From Solibacillus silvestris (lineage in GTDB: Bacteria; Bacillota; Bacilli; Bacillales_A; Planococcaceae), in assembly GCA_001586195.1 (NCBI GenBank), contig CP014609.1, positions 1,028,001 through 1,092,000 on the forward strand: a DNA stretch of 64,000 nt, in the 5' to 3' direction. This document shows, piece by piece, positions 1 to 8,181 of the stretch; the stretch's first letter is position 1; every line of letters begins with the position of its first letter. The notes under the pieces were generated by a model. It was not told the DNA's origin. It did no database searches and saw only the letters and a list, made by a program, of their open reading frames with translations. The translations under genes were made by a program, and so were the position numbers.

Positions 1-2
1 CA

Positions 3-89
3 TTTATTGAATTTAAAGTTAAGGACACCGGTCATATAGTAATTCTACACAAAACAAAAGAAGTAAAAATTAATGAAATTAAGTATTAA
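3..89 (+). CDS. C-terminal end of a gene entering from the left
   Basis: An open frame runs from the window edge to a TAA stop at 87-89 and encodes 28 residues ending in HKTKEVKINEIKY. It is followed within 25 bases by a strong hairpin terminator, which supports it as the true end of a gene. Too little is visible to name the protein. Confidence 0.5.
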   Translation, partial: FIEFKVKDTGHIVILHKTKEVKINEIKY

Positions 90-111
90 CTCAGACCTTA
101 TACAGTACATT

Positions 112-164
112 GAAAAATAAAAATAAGCCTTCCACTAAATTGCGGAAGGCTTATTTTTATTTTA
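112..164. terminator. Bidirectional intrinsic terminator
   Basis: A 20-bp near-perfect stem (114-133 with 144-163) has a GC core, AAGCCTTCC pairing with GGAAGGCTT, a 10-base loop, and A/T tracts on both sides. It can stop transcription from the left gene and from the minus-strand small gene at 207-386. Confidence 0.85.
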
Positions 165-206
165 GGGTACAAAAGAGTATGTACCGTGTATTAAATTTAA
201 AATAGT

Positions 207-386
207 CTAGCCCACTAAGTTATGCTTAACTACTTCATACGCTTGGCAAATATTTTTATAAGAATCTTTATGCTGAGCAATCATTTCAACTGCAATTTCA
301 TATAAGTCAGAAGAGTCTGTTGTGACTAAATCATTAAGTAAAGCTGCTTCCATTTTTTCTACAAATGACAAAATTTCCGTATTCAT
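207..386 (-). CDS. Small acidic protein, 59 residues, unknown function
   Basis: This short frame starts with ATG at 386 behind GGAGATG and ends with TAG at 207-209. It encodes 59 residues beginning MNTEILSFVEKMEAALLNDL and ending VVKHNLVG. There is no signal peptide, membrane segment or recognisable motif. The sequence looks alpha-helical and amphipathic, with a single cysteine near residue 47. A good ribosome binding site, a plausible promoter (420-449) and terminators on both sides make it likely to be a real gene. Its family is not recognised. Confidence 0.65.
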   Translation of the reverse strand: MNTEILSFVEKMEAALLNDLVTTDSSDLYEIAVEMIAQHKDSYKNICQAYEVVKHNLVG

Positions 387-419
387 AATTTCATCTCCGA
401 ATCGTTAGTTGTTACTAAA

Positions 420-449
420 AATATACAGTAAACAGACGTCTGACTTCAA
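420..449 (-). promoter_or_regulatory. Candidate promoter with a palindrome in the spacer (59-residue gene)
   Basis: On the minus strand TTGAAG and TATATT are separated by 18 bases. The spacer contains the perfect 10-bp palindrome CAGACGTCTG (433-442), a possible operator. The remainder of 387-607 shows no gene. Confidence 0.4.
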
Positions 450-558
450 AGGAGATGGGAGTGAAAACGAGTAAAACTTTTAAAGTTTGACGATAAAATG
501 AACTTCACGATTTTTAGCTCTTTGAAAGCGTTTTTCTAATAATAATCTAAATATTTAC

Positions 559-600
559 ATAAAAACCTGTTTTCAGAAGAATTTCTGTGAAACAGGTTTT
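559..600 (-). terminator. Terminator of the phosphodiesterase operon
   Basis: On the minus strand AAAACCTGTTT pairs with AAACAGGTTTT and is followed by a T-rich tract, just beyond the stop codon of the gene at 608-1306. Confidence 0.8.
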
Positions 601-607
601 AGTTATT

Positions 608-1306
608 TTATAGGTTTACTACGTCAGAAAAAACAGCATCGATGCCGAGTGATTCCATTTGCCGGGCTATTGCGCCATCATTTACTGTATAAGCTCGGAC
701 GATTATCCCGTTCTTAACGGCTTGCTGAACAATGGATCGCATCCCGTAATAATAGGGGATATGTATAGCATCAGTATTGAACTTCTTAATATATTCCTCT
801 AAGTTCATAATAAGCGAAGCAAATAGCAATGCGGTTTTCACATTAGGCATAATTTGCTGGAAGCGTGCAATGCTTTCATGATTAAAGGAAGAAATAATGA
901 CCCGATCTTCTAAATTAAAGGCATGTATTTCATTTGCAATGAGCGCTTCAATGCCTGGATATTCAAAAATGTCTGACTTAATCTCAATATTGATCTGGAA
1001 AGGGGTCGCTTTGAAAACTGTCAGTACTTCCGCCAATGTAGGTATTTTTTGACCCGCAAATTCCGGAGCAAACCATAAGCCATAATCGAATGTTTGCAAT
1101 TCCTCCAGCGTCATATCTTTCACAAAGCCTTTTCCCGTTGAAGTCCGGTTGATTGATTCATCATGAATGACGACTAACTGGTTGTCCTTTGTTAAATGGA
1201 CATCAAATTCAACTCCCCAAATATTCAACTTTGCGGCTTCCAGAAAAGCGATCATCGTATTTTCCGGATATTTGACACTGTAACCACGGTGAGCGAGAAT
1301 TTTCAT
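608..1306 (-). CDS. Glycerophosphodiester phosphodiesterase
   Basis: Predicted to hydrolyse glycerophosphodiesters such as glycerophosphoglycerol to glycerol-3-phosphate and an alcohol. The 232-residue protein is a bare GDPD TIM barrel: HRG (6-8), PENT (14-17), metal ligands E33 and D35 in VEFDVHLTKD, and catalytic H48 in HDE. There is no signal peptide, so it is probably cytosolic, like the short GlpQ/UgpQ-type proteins of Firmicutes. The start codon lies 14 bases after the stop of the excalibur gene, and its Shine-Dalgarno GGAG overlaps that stop, so the two genes are probably co-transcribed. The family is secure; the physiological substrate is unknown. Confidence 0.9.
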   Translation of the reverse strand: MKILAHRGYSVKYPENTMIAFLEAAKLNIWGVEFDVHLTKDNQLVVIHDESINRTSTGKGFVKDMTLEELQTFDYGLWFAPEFAGQKIPTLAEVLTVFKATPFQINIEIKSDIFEYPGIEALIANEIHAFNLEDRVIISSFNHESIARFQQIMPNVKTALLFASLIMNLEEYIKKFNTDAIHIPYYYGMRSIVQQAVKNGIIVRAYTVNDGAIARQMESLGIDAVFSDVVNL

Positions 1307-1320
1307 CTATTTCACAACTC

Positions 1321-1596
1321 CTATTTTTCGCAAGCAATGCCGTCATTATCGCGGTCACTTTTCTCGTTTAATTTATAAAGTTCGGCTGATACGAATGGTT
1401 TATATTTTGTTTTTCCGCCTTTGTTCGTTGTTTTTGCGTCTTTTGATACGCCGCCTTTGTAAACTTTGTTTAATTCTGTGCAATTTTTATAAGCGACTGC
1501 TTTTACTTTTGCAGCTCCTTCTACTTCCATTGTCGAAAACGAGAAACTTATTATTAAAACAGTACCCATTAACATTGCGGAAATATACTTTTTCAT
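1321..1596 (-). CDS. Secreted excalibur calcium-binding domain protein
   Basis: This 91-residue protein has an N-terminal signal peptide (about 1-28, cleavage near VEGAA). The rest is one excalibur domain. It starts with the YKNCTELNKVYKGG motif and ends with the DRDNDGIACEK calcium-binding loop, which resembles an EF-hand. The two cysteines of the domain are present. Excalibur domains often sit on secreted nucleases or wall-associated proteins; here the domain stands alone. A strong Shine-Dalgarno (GGGAGG) precedes the ATG. It is the first gene of a likely two-gene operon with the phosphodiesterase. A role at the cell surface is inferred from the signal peptide only. Confidence 0.85.
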   Translation of the reverse strand: MKKYISAMLMGTVLIISFSFSTMEVEGAAKVKAVAYKNCTELNKVYKGGVSKDAKTTNKGGKTKYKPFVSAELYKLNEKSDRDNDGIACEK

Positions 1597-1640
1597 TGGA
1601 AAAAACCTCCCAAACCTGTATTTTCCAATATTTTACCATA

Positions 1641-1678
1641 GAAAAAAGCGAATTCACAAGGGAGGTAGTGAATTCGCT
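1641..1678 (-). terminator. fabI terminator
   Basis: A perfect 11-bp stem, AGCGAATTCAC with GTGAATTCGCT, is followed on the minus strand by TTTTTTC. It lies directly after the fabI stop codon at 1684. Confidence 0.9.
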
Positions 1679-1683
1679 CAGGA

Positions 1684-2460
1684 CTAACCCATAATATTAT
1701 AACCGCTATCGATATAAATCGTTTCGCCAGTCACACCGCGGGATAGATGGCTTAACATCACGATCGTCATGTCAGCAACTTCTTCCTGGTTTGTGTTGCG
1801 TTTTAACGGAGATGTTTCTTCGATTTTGTGCAGGATCTGATTGAAACTTGGCACACCTTTTGCTGCCAATGTCCGGATAGCACCAGCTGAAATCGCATTT
1901 ACACGAATATTTTCTGCACCAACATCCGCTGCTAAATAGCGCATCGATGCTTCAAGTGCTGCTTTAGCAACGCCCATTACATTGTAGCCGTCAAGCACAC
2001 GCTGTGCACCTAAATAAGACATCGTTACGATAGAGCCGCCTTCTGTCATATAAGGTTTTGCAGCTTTTGTTACAGCAATCAGCGAATAAGCACTTGTATC
2101 TTGTGCAAAGGCATAGCCATCACGAGTTGTTTCGACGAATCGGTTGTGCAGGTCTTCGGCATGTGCGAAGGCTACAGAGTGGATAATGCCATGAATTACT
2201 TTAAATTGCTCACCAATTTGATTGAATGCTTTTTCAATGCTTTCGTCGCTGTTTACGTCACACTCAATAACTGTTGCATTATGATCTTCGTAATTTGTTA
2301 AAAGCTTTTCGATTTTTCCTTTTGAACGTTCTTTCCGATATGTGAAAATTACATTTGCTCCAACATCAAATAATCGCTTTGCGATGCCCCAAGCAATACT
2401 GCGCTCATTGGCAACACCCATTACGACAATATTTTTCCCTTTTAATTGTAATAAATCCAT
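1684..2460 (-). CDS. fabI: Enoyl-[acyl-carrier-protein] reductase FabI
   Basis: Catalyses the NAD(P)H-dependent last reduction of each fatty-acid elongation cycle (FAS-II). The 258-residue protein has the short-chain dehydrogenase fold: dinucleotide-binding segment GVANERSIAWGIAK (15-28) and the catalytic pair Y159 and K166 in YNVMGVAK (Tyr-x6-Lys), with the additional conserved Y149. Length matches FabI from Bacillus and Staphylococcus. It is monocistronic, with its own promoter, a FapR-type operator over the start of transcription and a strong terminator. It should therefore respond to malonyl-CoA through FapR, as in B. subtilis. Confidence 0.97.
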   Translation of the reverse strand: MDLLQLKGKNIVVMGVANERSIAWGIAKRLFDVGANVIFTYRKERSKGKIEKLLTNYEDHNATVIECDVNSDESIEKAFNQIGEQFKVIHGIIHSVAFAHAEDLHNRFVETTRDGYAFAQDTSAYSLIAVTKAAKPYMTEGGSIVTMSYLGAQRVLDGYNVMGVAKAALEASMRYLAADVGAENIRVNAISAGAIRTLAAKGVPSFNQILHKIEETSPLKRNTNQEEVADMTIVMLSHLSRGVTGETIYIDSGYNIMG

Positions 2461-2481
2461 AATGACACCCCTAAAATAGTT

Positions 2482-2514
2482 AGTTAATATTAGTACCTAC
2501 TACTAATATTAACT
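2482..2514. promoter_or_regulatory. FapR operator upstream of fabI
   Basis: A 33-bp near-perfect inverted repeat is centred at 2498. Its core (2489-2507) reads ATTAGTACCTACTACTAAT, which agrees with the known FapR box (TTAGTACC-N2-TACTAA type). It overlaps the predicted -10 region and transcription start of fabI, so bound FapR would block initiation until malonyl-CoA releases it. Confidence 0.85.
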
Positions 2515-2540
2515 ATAACATCTCAATTCTAGATGCGCAA
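2512..2540 (-). promoter_or_regulatory. fabI sigma-A promoter
   Basis: On the minus strand TTGCGC (2535-2540) and TATAGT (2512-2517) are separated by exactly 17 bases. The -10 element runs into the FapR operator. Confidence 0.65.
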
Positions 2541-2560
2541 TGAGAAAAATAGGGCAAAAT

Positions 2561-2590
2561 AAAAAACGATCCTTGAAAAAGAATCGTTTC
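2561..2590 (-). terminator. Ferredoxin gene terminator
   Basis: On the minus strand an AAACGAT stem with a mismatch pairs with ATCGTTT and runs into a T tract, about 10 bases beyond the fer stop codon. Confidence 0.7.
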
Positions 2591-2599
2591 GTTTATAAA

Positions 2600-2890
<291 letters not shown>

Positions 2891-2892
2891 TT

Positions 2893-2921
2893 ATTCTAAT
2901 GCTGTTTTCAGTACTTTTCAA
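2893..2921 (-). promoter_or_regulatory. fer sigma-A promoter
   Basis: On the minus strand TTGAAA (2916-2921) and TAGAAT (2893-2898) are separated by exactly 17 bases, upstream of the ferredoxin start. Confidence 0.7.
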
Positions 2922-2950
2922 CCTAATACTACTAAAATGGGGGATTTGAT

Positions 2951-3991
2951 ATGCTAATCCAACAAATTCTTTTAAAAATTTTACATACTTTTCAACAGGA
3001 ACGTACTGTTTCCGCCGCCTATCATCTACTGAAGGGTAAGCGGTCGGGTCAGACAATTCATGATGTAGGGCTCTTTAATTTATATTCCTACTTTGGGCTG
3101 CTCCCAAAACTAGCCCGTCATAAATTTGATGAGCAAATTGATCTCATGTTTGCCAAGAGTATTATTATAATAGAAGAAAACGGTTTTTATACAATGACCG
3201 AACAAGGAAAACAACTTGCGGTACAACCGCTGTCTCTTTCTTTTGATGGCTGGCATTACCGTGGCAATGAACATGTATTTTTCGGCAGACTTGCGCTTAT
3301 TATCCAAAGCCTGTCACACCAGCAGCATCATAAAAAGGCATTTATACCGATTGAAAAGAACGAACAGACACAGCAATGGGTACGCCAGTTTTTAGTACGC
3401 CACCACTATCAGAACGGCATGCTGCAACAGGCGATTTACAGCGAAATGACGGCGAGTTTGTCCAAAAGCGCAATAGAAGAAATCATGAAAGATATACTCA
3501 TGTATCGACTGACAGGCTATAATGAACCCGGATTTACGTGGCAACAACTTGCTTTTGGCTATAACATGCAGGAAATGGATGTTCAACTGCATTATATAAG
3601 TGCATTGCATACTTGGTTAAATGAGTTGTACCGTGAAAAATCACAATACCCACTATTAAATGAAATCATGCAAAATATACGAGTGGAAGTAGTATTGACT
3701 GCTTCGACCAACTCAACCGCCCAGTTATACAGAGCGGGTAGAACATTGGAAGAAATCAGTCATATTCGACGATTGAAAATGAGTACGATTGAAGATCATA
3801 TTGTCGAGCTTGCGATGAATGAACCGAACTTTTCAATCGAACCATTTGTAACAAATGAAGAACAGAAACAAATTTTGGATGCAGTCGAAAATTACGATAC
3901 GAAACGATTAAAAACATTAAAGGAATTACTACCGCAACTCAGCTATTTTCAATTGCGGCTAACGTTGGCGAAAGGAGCGTCCCCTACATGA
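2951..3991 (+). CDS. ypbB: YpbB-like protein with C-terminal helix-turn-helix
   Basis: This 346-residue protein is the conserved partner gene upstream of recQ in Bacillales. The C-terminal third (about 255-300) contains a helix-turn-helix of the type seen in RQC/helicase-associated domains, around QLYRAGRTLEEISHIRRLKM. The N-terminal part has no motif I can name. Its stop codon overlaps the recQ start by four bases (ATGA), so translation is coupled. A role in DNA binding or in recruiting RecQ is inferred from the context and the helix-turn-helix. Confidence 0.85.
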   Translation: MLIQQILLKILHTFQQERTVSAAYHLLKGKRSGQTIHDVGLFNLYSYFGLLPKLARHKFDEQIDLMFAKSIIIIEENGFYTMTEQGKQLAVQPLSLSFDGWHYRGNEHVFFGRLALIIQSLSHQQHHKKAFIPIEKNEQTQQWVRQFLVRHHYQNGMLQQAIYSEMTASLSKSAIEEIMKDILMYRLTGYNEPGFTWQQLAFGYNMQEMDVQLHYISALHTWLNELYREKSQYPLLNEIMQNIRVEVVLTASTNSTAQLYRAGRTLEEISHIRRLKMSTIEDHIVELAMNEPNFSIEPFVTNEEQKQILDAVENYDTKRLKTLKELLPQLSYFQLRLTLAKGASPT

Positions 3992-5433
3992 AATTACAAA
4001 GTGCCTTAAAGCAATATTTCGGATATGATGCATTCCGGCCAGGGCAAGAAGAGATTATAAGAAATATTATGGATGGCAAAGATGTTGTTGCCATTTTACC
4101 GACCGGCATGGGGAAGTCTCTATGTTACCAGCTGCCGGGCTATTTATTTGAAAAACCGGTACTTATTGTGTCGCCGCTTTTATCGCTCATGCAAGACCAG
4201 GTGGATCAGCTAAAGCAAATGGGGGAAAAACGGGTTGTTGCATTAAATTCATTTCTAACGGTGGACCAGAAAAGATATGCACTTCACTTTTTGGGCGAGT
4301 ACCGGTTTATTTTCGCTTCTCCCGAAATGCTATTGCAGCCTCAAGTAAAGGCGCGGATTCAGGAGATGGAACTTTCGTTGATTGTTGCAGATGAAGCACA
4401 TTGTATTTCACAGTGGGGGTTTGATTTTCGTCCGGACTATTTACGGATTGGCGAAATATTATCGGAAACGAACCGTCCCCCTATACTCGCGTTATCTGCC
4501 ACAGCAACAGATACCGTATTGGCAGATATTCAATCCTATCTGAAAATGAAATCACCTTTTCACTACGTGCACGCTGTAAACAGGGAAAATATTCATTTAG
4601 TAAAAAAGTTGTTTTCAGAGCGTGAAGAAAAGATTGAATGGATTATTGAACATGTGAAAAATACAGCCGGTCCAGGCATCATTTATACACAATCCCGCTC
4701 AAAAGCAGAAGCAATCAGTTTACAGCTTTTACAGCAAAATATTTCAGCGGCCGCTTATCATGCCGGTAAGGAAGCACAGGACCGTCAGTTTATACAGCAA
4801 CAATTTTTAGCCGGACATCTTGAATGGATTGTTGCGACAAATGCATTTGGTATGGGTGTCCATAAAGAGAACGTCCGTCAAGTCATTCATGAAACAATGC
4901 CTGCAACGTTATCGAATTATATGCAGGAAATTGGCCGGGCGGGTCGAGATGGCAAGAAAGCAGTTGCTTTTTTGTTATATTGTGAGGGAGATGAGCAATT
5001 TGCAAAGTTTATTGCGTCAGAAGATTTGCCGAAAAATATACATGTAGACCGATTTACTGAAGTGATGGCCACTGGGGGACAGCCGCAGTCATTGCTTGCA
5101 AATGGCGAAATGTCAGAAGTGGTATTCCGTGTATTAAGTTATTGGCTGGCACGTGAATCAGCTGAGGAAGTAAAGAGCCGGATGATGAATTTACAGATAA
5201 AGAAATATGAAGAAGTTCAGCTCGTATTAAAGCTTATTAAACATTCGGATTGTATGCGTAAGCAAGTAGTTCAATACTTTGGTCAACAATTAACAAAGCA
5301 GCAGGAATATTGTTGTTCCAACTGCGGAATTGAAATTTCTGAACTTGTGGAAGAGAGAGAGATTTCAAAAACTATGATTAAAATGACAAATTGGCAACAT
5401 CGCCTCAAGAAAATATTGTTAATAAACTCTTAA
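3988..5433 (+). CDS. recQ: RecQ-family ATP-dependent DNA helicase
   Basis: A superfamily 2 3'-5' DNA helicase for recombination and fork repair. The 481 residues show the RecQ motif 0 (FRPGQ, 16-20), Walker A TGMGKS (39-44), DEAH box (135-138), the ARL-like HCISQWGFDFRP stretch, and the motif VI region with GRAGRDG. Near the C-terminus a Cys cluster (SDCMRK...CCSNC) forms the RQC zinc site. There is no room for an HRDC domain, so it resembles the shorter RecS-type Bacillus protein rather than E. coli RecQ. It is translationally coupled to ypbB. Confidence 0.95.
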   Translation: MKLQSALKQYFGYDAFRPGQEEIIRNIMDGKDVVAILPTGMGKSLCYQLPGYLFEKPVLIVSPLLSLMQDQVDQLKQMGEKRVVALNSFLTVDQKRYALHFLGEYRFIFASPEMLLQPQVKARIQEMELSLIVADEAHCISQWGFDFRPDYLRIGEILSETNRPPILALSATATDTVLADIQSYLKMKSPFHYVHAVNRENIHLVKKLFSEREEKIEWIIEHVKNTAGPGIIYTQSRSKAEAISLQLLQQNISAAAYHAGKEAQDRQFIQQQFLAGHLEWIVATNAFGMGVHKENVRQVIHETMPATLSNYMQEIGRAGRDGKKAVAFLLYCEGDEQFAKFIASEDLPKNIHVDRFTEVMATGGQPQSLLANGEMSEVVFRVLSYWLARESAEEVKSRMMNLQIKKYEEVQLVLKLIKHSDCMRKQVVQYFGQQLTKQQEYCCSNCGIEISELVEEREISKTMIKMTNWQHRLKKILLINS

Positions 5434-5448
5434 TCTACTATCGAACCG

Positions 5449-5477
5449 TTTACTTTTATGTAGAAATTGGTCATAAT
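5449..5477 (+). promoter_or_regulatory. Candidate promoter of the LysM protein gene
   Basis: TTTACT and CATAAT are separated by 17 bases. A second choice, TAGAAA with TATAAT (5483-5488, 16-bp spacer), overlaps it, so the exact start is uncertain. Confidence 0.4.
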
Positions 5478-5514
5478 AAAGTTATAATTTTTAGTAGTTG
5501 GAGGGGTGCAGGCC

Positions 5515-6222
5515 ATGACAAAAGAAGATTACCGGGAAAAGGTAGAGGAGCATCGTCAAGAGATTGACCTACATAACGAGTCAGGTACAAAAATGTCACG
5601 TGTTAGCCGACATCGAAAGAAAAGCGGAAAAAAACAAACAAACCCAATTATGACGGTTTTAACAGTTGTCTTAATTTTTATTCCTTTAGTTATTTTAGCT
5701 TATGTGTGGTTGATCTATGAACCGAACACATCTGCAAGTGAAAACGTAAATGCGGATAAGAAGGACGACTTAGTAGTGGAGATTCAAAAGCAGGATCCGA
5801 AAACACATTCATCTGCTACTAACGATGACGAAGAAAAAAAGGATGACAATACAGCCGAAGTGGATGAGGCGAAAGTGAAAGCGGAAAAAGAAAAATTAGC
5901 TGCTGAAGAAGCGAAAAAGGCGGAAGCACGAATCGCAAAAGAAAAAGCAGCAAAAGAAGCAGAAGAAATAAAAAAGGCGGAAGAAGCACAGAAAGTAGCA
6001 GCGGCTAAAGCTAAAGAGCAGGAAGCGAAGAAAAAAGCGGCTCAGGAAGCGGCTAAATCACAGCAAAAAACACATACTGTACAATCGACTGACAATTTAT
6101 ATCGTATTGCATTAAAGTACTACGGCAATGGTAGTGCTGAATATGTTAATAAAATAAAAGCTGCCAACAATTTATCATCCGACAGTATTGCGACGGGGCA
6201 GGTTTTAGTAATTGTTCCATAA
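5515..6222 (+). CDS. Membrane-anchored LysM protein (YpbE-like)
   Basis: Start chosen at ATG 5515, which has GGAGGGG at the right distance; an in-frame GTG at 5506 would overlap that site. The 235-residue protein has a basic cytoplasmic N-terminus, one transmembrane helix (about 43-66), a long Ala/Lys/Glu-rich probable coiled coil (about 110-185) and a C-terminal LysM domain (about 188-235, THTVQSTDNLYRIALKYYG). The LysM domain should bind peptidoglycan outside the membrane, with the coiled coil as spacer. The position after recQ matches ypbE of B. subtilis. No enzymatic domain is present. Confidence 0.85.
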   Translation: MTKEDYREKVEEHRQEIDLHNESGTKMSRVSRHRKKSGKKQTNPIMTVLTVVLIFIPLVILAYVWLIYEPNTSASENVNADKKDDLVVEIQKQDPKTHSSATNDDEEKKDDNTAEVDEAKVKAEKEKLAAEEAKKAEARIAKEKAAKEAEEIKKAEEAQKVAAAKAKEQEAKKKAAQEAAKSQQKTHTVQSTDNLYRIALKYYGNGSAEYVNKIKAANNLSSDSIATGQVLVIVP

Positions 6223-6249
6223 TTTTTTCTATCTTGTATAACGACTAGT

Positions 6250-6283
6250 AAAAAGACGAACCGTTCCGGCTCTCGTCTTTTTC
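6250..6283 (+). terminator. Terminator after the LysM gene
   Basis: AAAAGACGA pairs with TCGTCTTTT across a short loop and is followed by T residues. Confidence 0.85.
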
Positions 6284-6402
6284 TTTATGAAGGAAATTTA
6301 TTATTTTAGCAAACTTTATAAACACTATGTTAAATTAATGGTTATCAAAACGTTAAAGAAGGCTATTGTATAATTAGTCTTTTTTGAATTGGAGGACCGT
6401 GT

Positions 6403-7161
6403 ATGGTCATAATAAGTATTATTGGAATCGCATGTATTTTAGTGCTTCTCTATATGTATAAAGAAGGGCATGAAAACAATATCCGTTCACACGAAGTGAA
6501 GGCAACAGGCGACAGTGAAACAATCAACCTTTTTTTCATATCGGATACACATGCGCGCAAAATTAATGAGGCAATGATTGATTCGATTGATCAAAAGATA
6601 CAGGCTGTCCTTATAGGAGGAGATTTTGTCGATCGCCGGACTTCTGAAGAAACGGTACTTCACAATATCCGTACGCTCAAAAAACTGGGCCCTACCTATT
6701 TTATATGGGGAAATAATGATATCGAATTCGGCGAACAAAAGCTGCGACAGCTACTTGCAGACCATCATATTCGTATTATAGAGAATGGGACAGTCAAGCT
6801 GGAAAGTAAAAATGATGTGTCAGTCAGCGCGGTCTCATATCGTCCGGGAGAACAAAATATCCAGCGTGCAATTGAGCAATGTGAAGAAAAGAATACCGTT
6901 TTCATTGCACATAACCCGGAGTTGTTCGGCAAAGTACATAAGCAGTTTCAGCCACTGCTCAGTATTGGAGCACATTTACATGGAGGGCAAATCCGCCTTG
7001 GGAAATTTGGATTGCAGCCACACGGATATTTTAAAAAAATCAAAAACCGCTATGAACTTGTCAGCAATGGGTATGGTACGACTCTTGTCCCGTTGCGCCT
7101 CTGTGCTAAACCGGAAAGTCATCTTATTACAATTAAATTTGAACAAGGGGAATTGGAATAA
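6403..7161 (+). CDS. Membrane-anchored calcineurin-like metallophosphoesterase
   Basis: Predicted metal-dependent phosphoesterase of 252 residues. An N-terminal hydrophobic helix (about 2-18) is followed by the metal-ligand motifs SDTH (D48, H50), GGDFVD (D74), GNND (103-106), a downstream AHNPE histidine and GAHLHGGQ. It matches YkuE/YpbG-like proteins, which are membrane-tethered and proposed to act on phosphorylated envelope or lipid substrates. It starts at ATG with GGAGG 8 bases upstream. The gene stands between two terminator-bounded units, just upstream of ypdA. The substrate is unknown. Confidence 0.85.
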   Translation: MVIISIIGIACILVLLYMYKEGHENNIRSHEVKATGDSETINLFFISDTHARKINEAMIDSIDQKIQAVLIGGDFVDRRTSEETVLHNIRTLKKLGPTYFIWGNNDIEFGEQKLRQLLADHHIRIIENGTVKLESKNDVSVSAVSYRPGEQNIQRAIEQCEEKNTVFIAHNPELFGKVHKQFQPLLSIGAHLHGGQIRLGKFGLQPHGYFKKIKNRYELVSNGYGTTLVPLRLCAKPESHLITIKFEQGELE

Positions 7162-7203
7162 GTAAATAGCGATCTATAGGAATTGGAATAAGGAGATGTT
7201 AGT

Positions 7204-8169
7204 ATGCAAAAGGTAGAAGCAATCATTGTTGGTGGAGGTCCTTGTGGATTAGCTGCAGCGATTGAACTACAAAATATCGGATTGTCCCCAGTCATTATCG
7301 AAAAAGGTAATATTGTCAATACGATATACAATTATCCGACACATCAAACTTTTTTTAGTACGAGTGAAAAACTGGCTATCGGTGATGTACCGTTTATTAT
7401 TGAACAACGAAAACCAAAACGCAATCAGGCGCTTGTCTATTATCGTGAAGTGGTGAAGGCAAAAAAACTTCTTGTGAACCGTTTTGAAAAAGTGGAAAGT
7501 GTTAAAAAGGTGGATGGTATATTCAATGTCAAGACAGACAAAGACAGCTATGAAACACCGTATGTAGTCATTGCAACAGGATATTACGATCATCCAAATT
7601 ATTTGCATATACCTGGAGAAAGTTTGCCGAAAGTTCATCATTATTTTAAAGAAGGACACCCGTTTTTTGATTTGAATGTGTTAGTGATCGGCGGGAAAAA
7701 CTCTGCAATTGATGCGGCATTGGAACTCAATAAAGCAGGTGCACATGTGACGGTTATCTATCGGGGCAATGATTATTCTGCCAGCATTAAGCCATGGGTA
7801 TTGCCGGAATTTTTAGGTCTTGTCCGAGAAGGAGAAATTACGATGCACTTTAATACAGAAGTGAAAGAAATTAGAGAAAAAGAAGTCATTGTCGAAATAG
7901 CCGGCCAAAAAGAAACAATTGATAATGATATCGTATTTGCAATGACCGGTTATCATCCTGACCACCGCTTCATCCGTGAAATGGGCGTCGAAATTGATGA
8001 ACAAACAGGAAGACCGACATTCGATCCCGAAACAATGGAAACAAATGTACAAAATTTATTTATTGCCGGTGTCATCGCTGCAGGAAATAATGCAAATGAA
8101 ATCTTTATAGAAAATGGTCGCTTTCATGGGAATTTGATTGCTCAAAAAATTGCTCGTCAAACTACATAA
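7204..8169 (+). CDS. ypdA: YpdA, bacillithiol disulfide reductase
   Basis: A 321-residue FAD/NAD(P)H pyridine nucleotide-disulfide oxidoreductase-like enzyme. The N-terminal FAD motif is GGGPCGLAAA with the family's diagnostic Cys at position 14. A second dinucleotide motif (GGKNSAIDAALE) lies near 160-170, and the FAD-contacting IAGVIAAGNNANE near the C-terminus. The classical CxxxxC active site is absent. In Staphylococcus aureus YpdA uses Cys14 to reduce bacillithiol disulfide with NADPH. The presence of bshA in this window supports a bacillithiol-using host. The asparaginase gene follows after 12 bases, so the two are probably co-transcribed. Confidence 0.93.
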   Translation: MQKVEAIIVGGGPCGLAAAIELQNIGLSPVIIEKGNIVNTIYNYPTHQTFFSTSEKLAIGDVPFIIEQRKPKRNQALVYYREVVKAKKLLVNRFEKVESVKKVDGIFNVKTDKDSYETPYVVIATGYYDHPNYLHIPGESLPKVHHYFKEGHPFFDLNVLVIGGKNSAIDAALELNKAGAHVTVIYRGNDYSASIKPWVLPEFLGLVREGEITMHFNTEVKEIREKEVIVEIAGQKETIDNDIVFAMTGYHPDHRFIREMGVEIDEQTGRPTFDPETMETNVQNLFIAGVIAAGNNANEIFIENGRFHGNLIAQKIARQTT

Positions 8170-8181
8170 GGGGTGAATATT

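Noticed and set aside
1395-1694. 99-codon plus-strand frame opposite the excalibur gene
   Set aside because: Leu/Arg-rich shadow of the minus-strand gene; no ribosome site.
5506-5514. Upstream GTG start for the LysM protein
   Set aside because: It overlaps the GGAGGGG ribosome site that serves ATG 5515.
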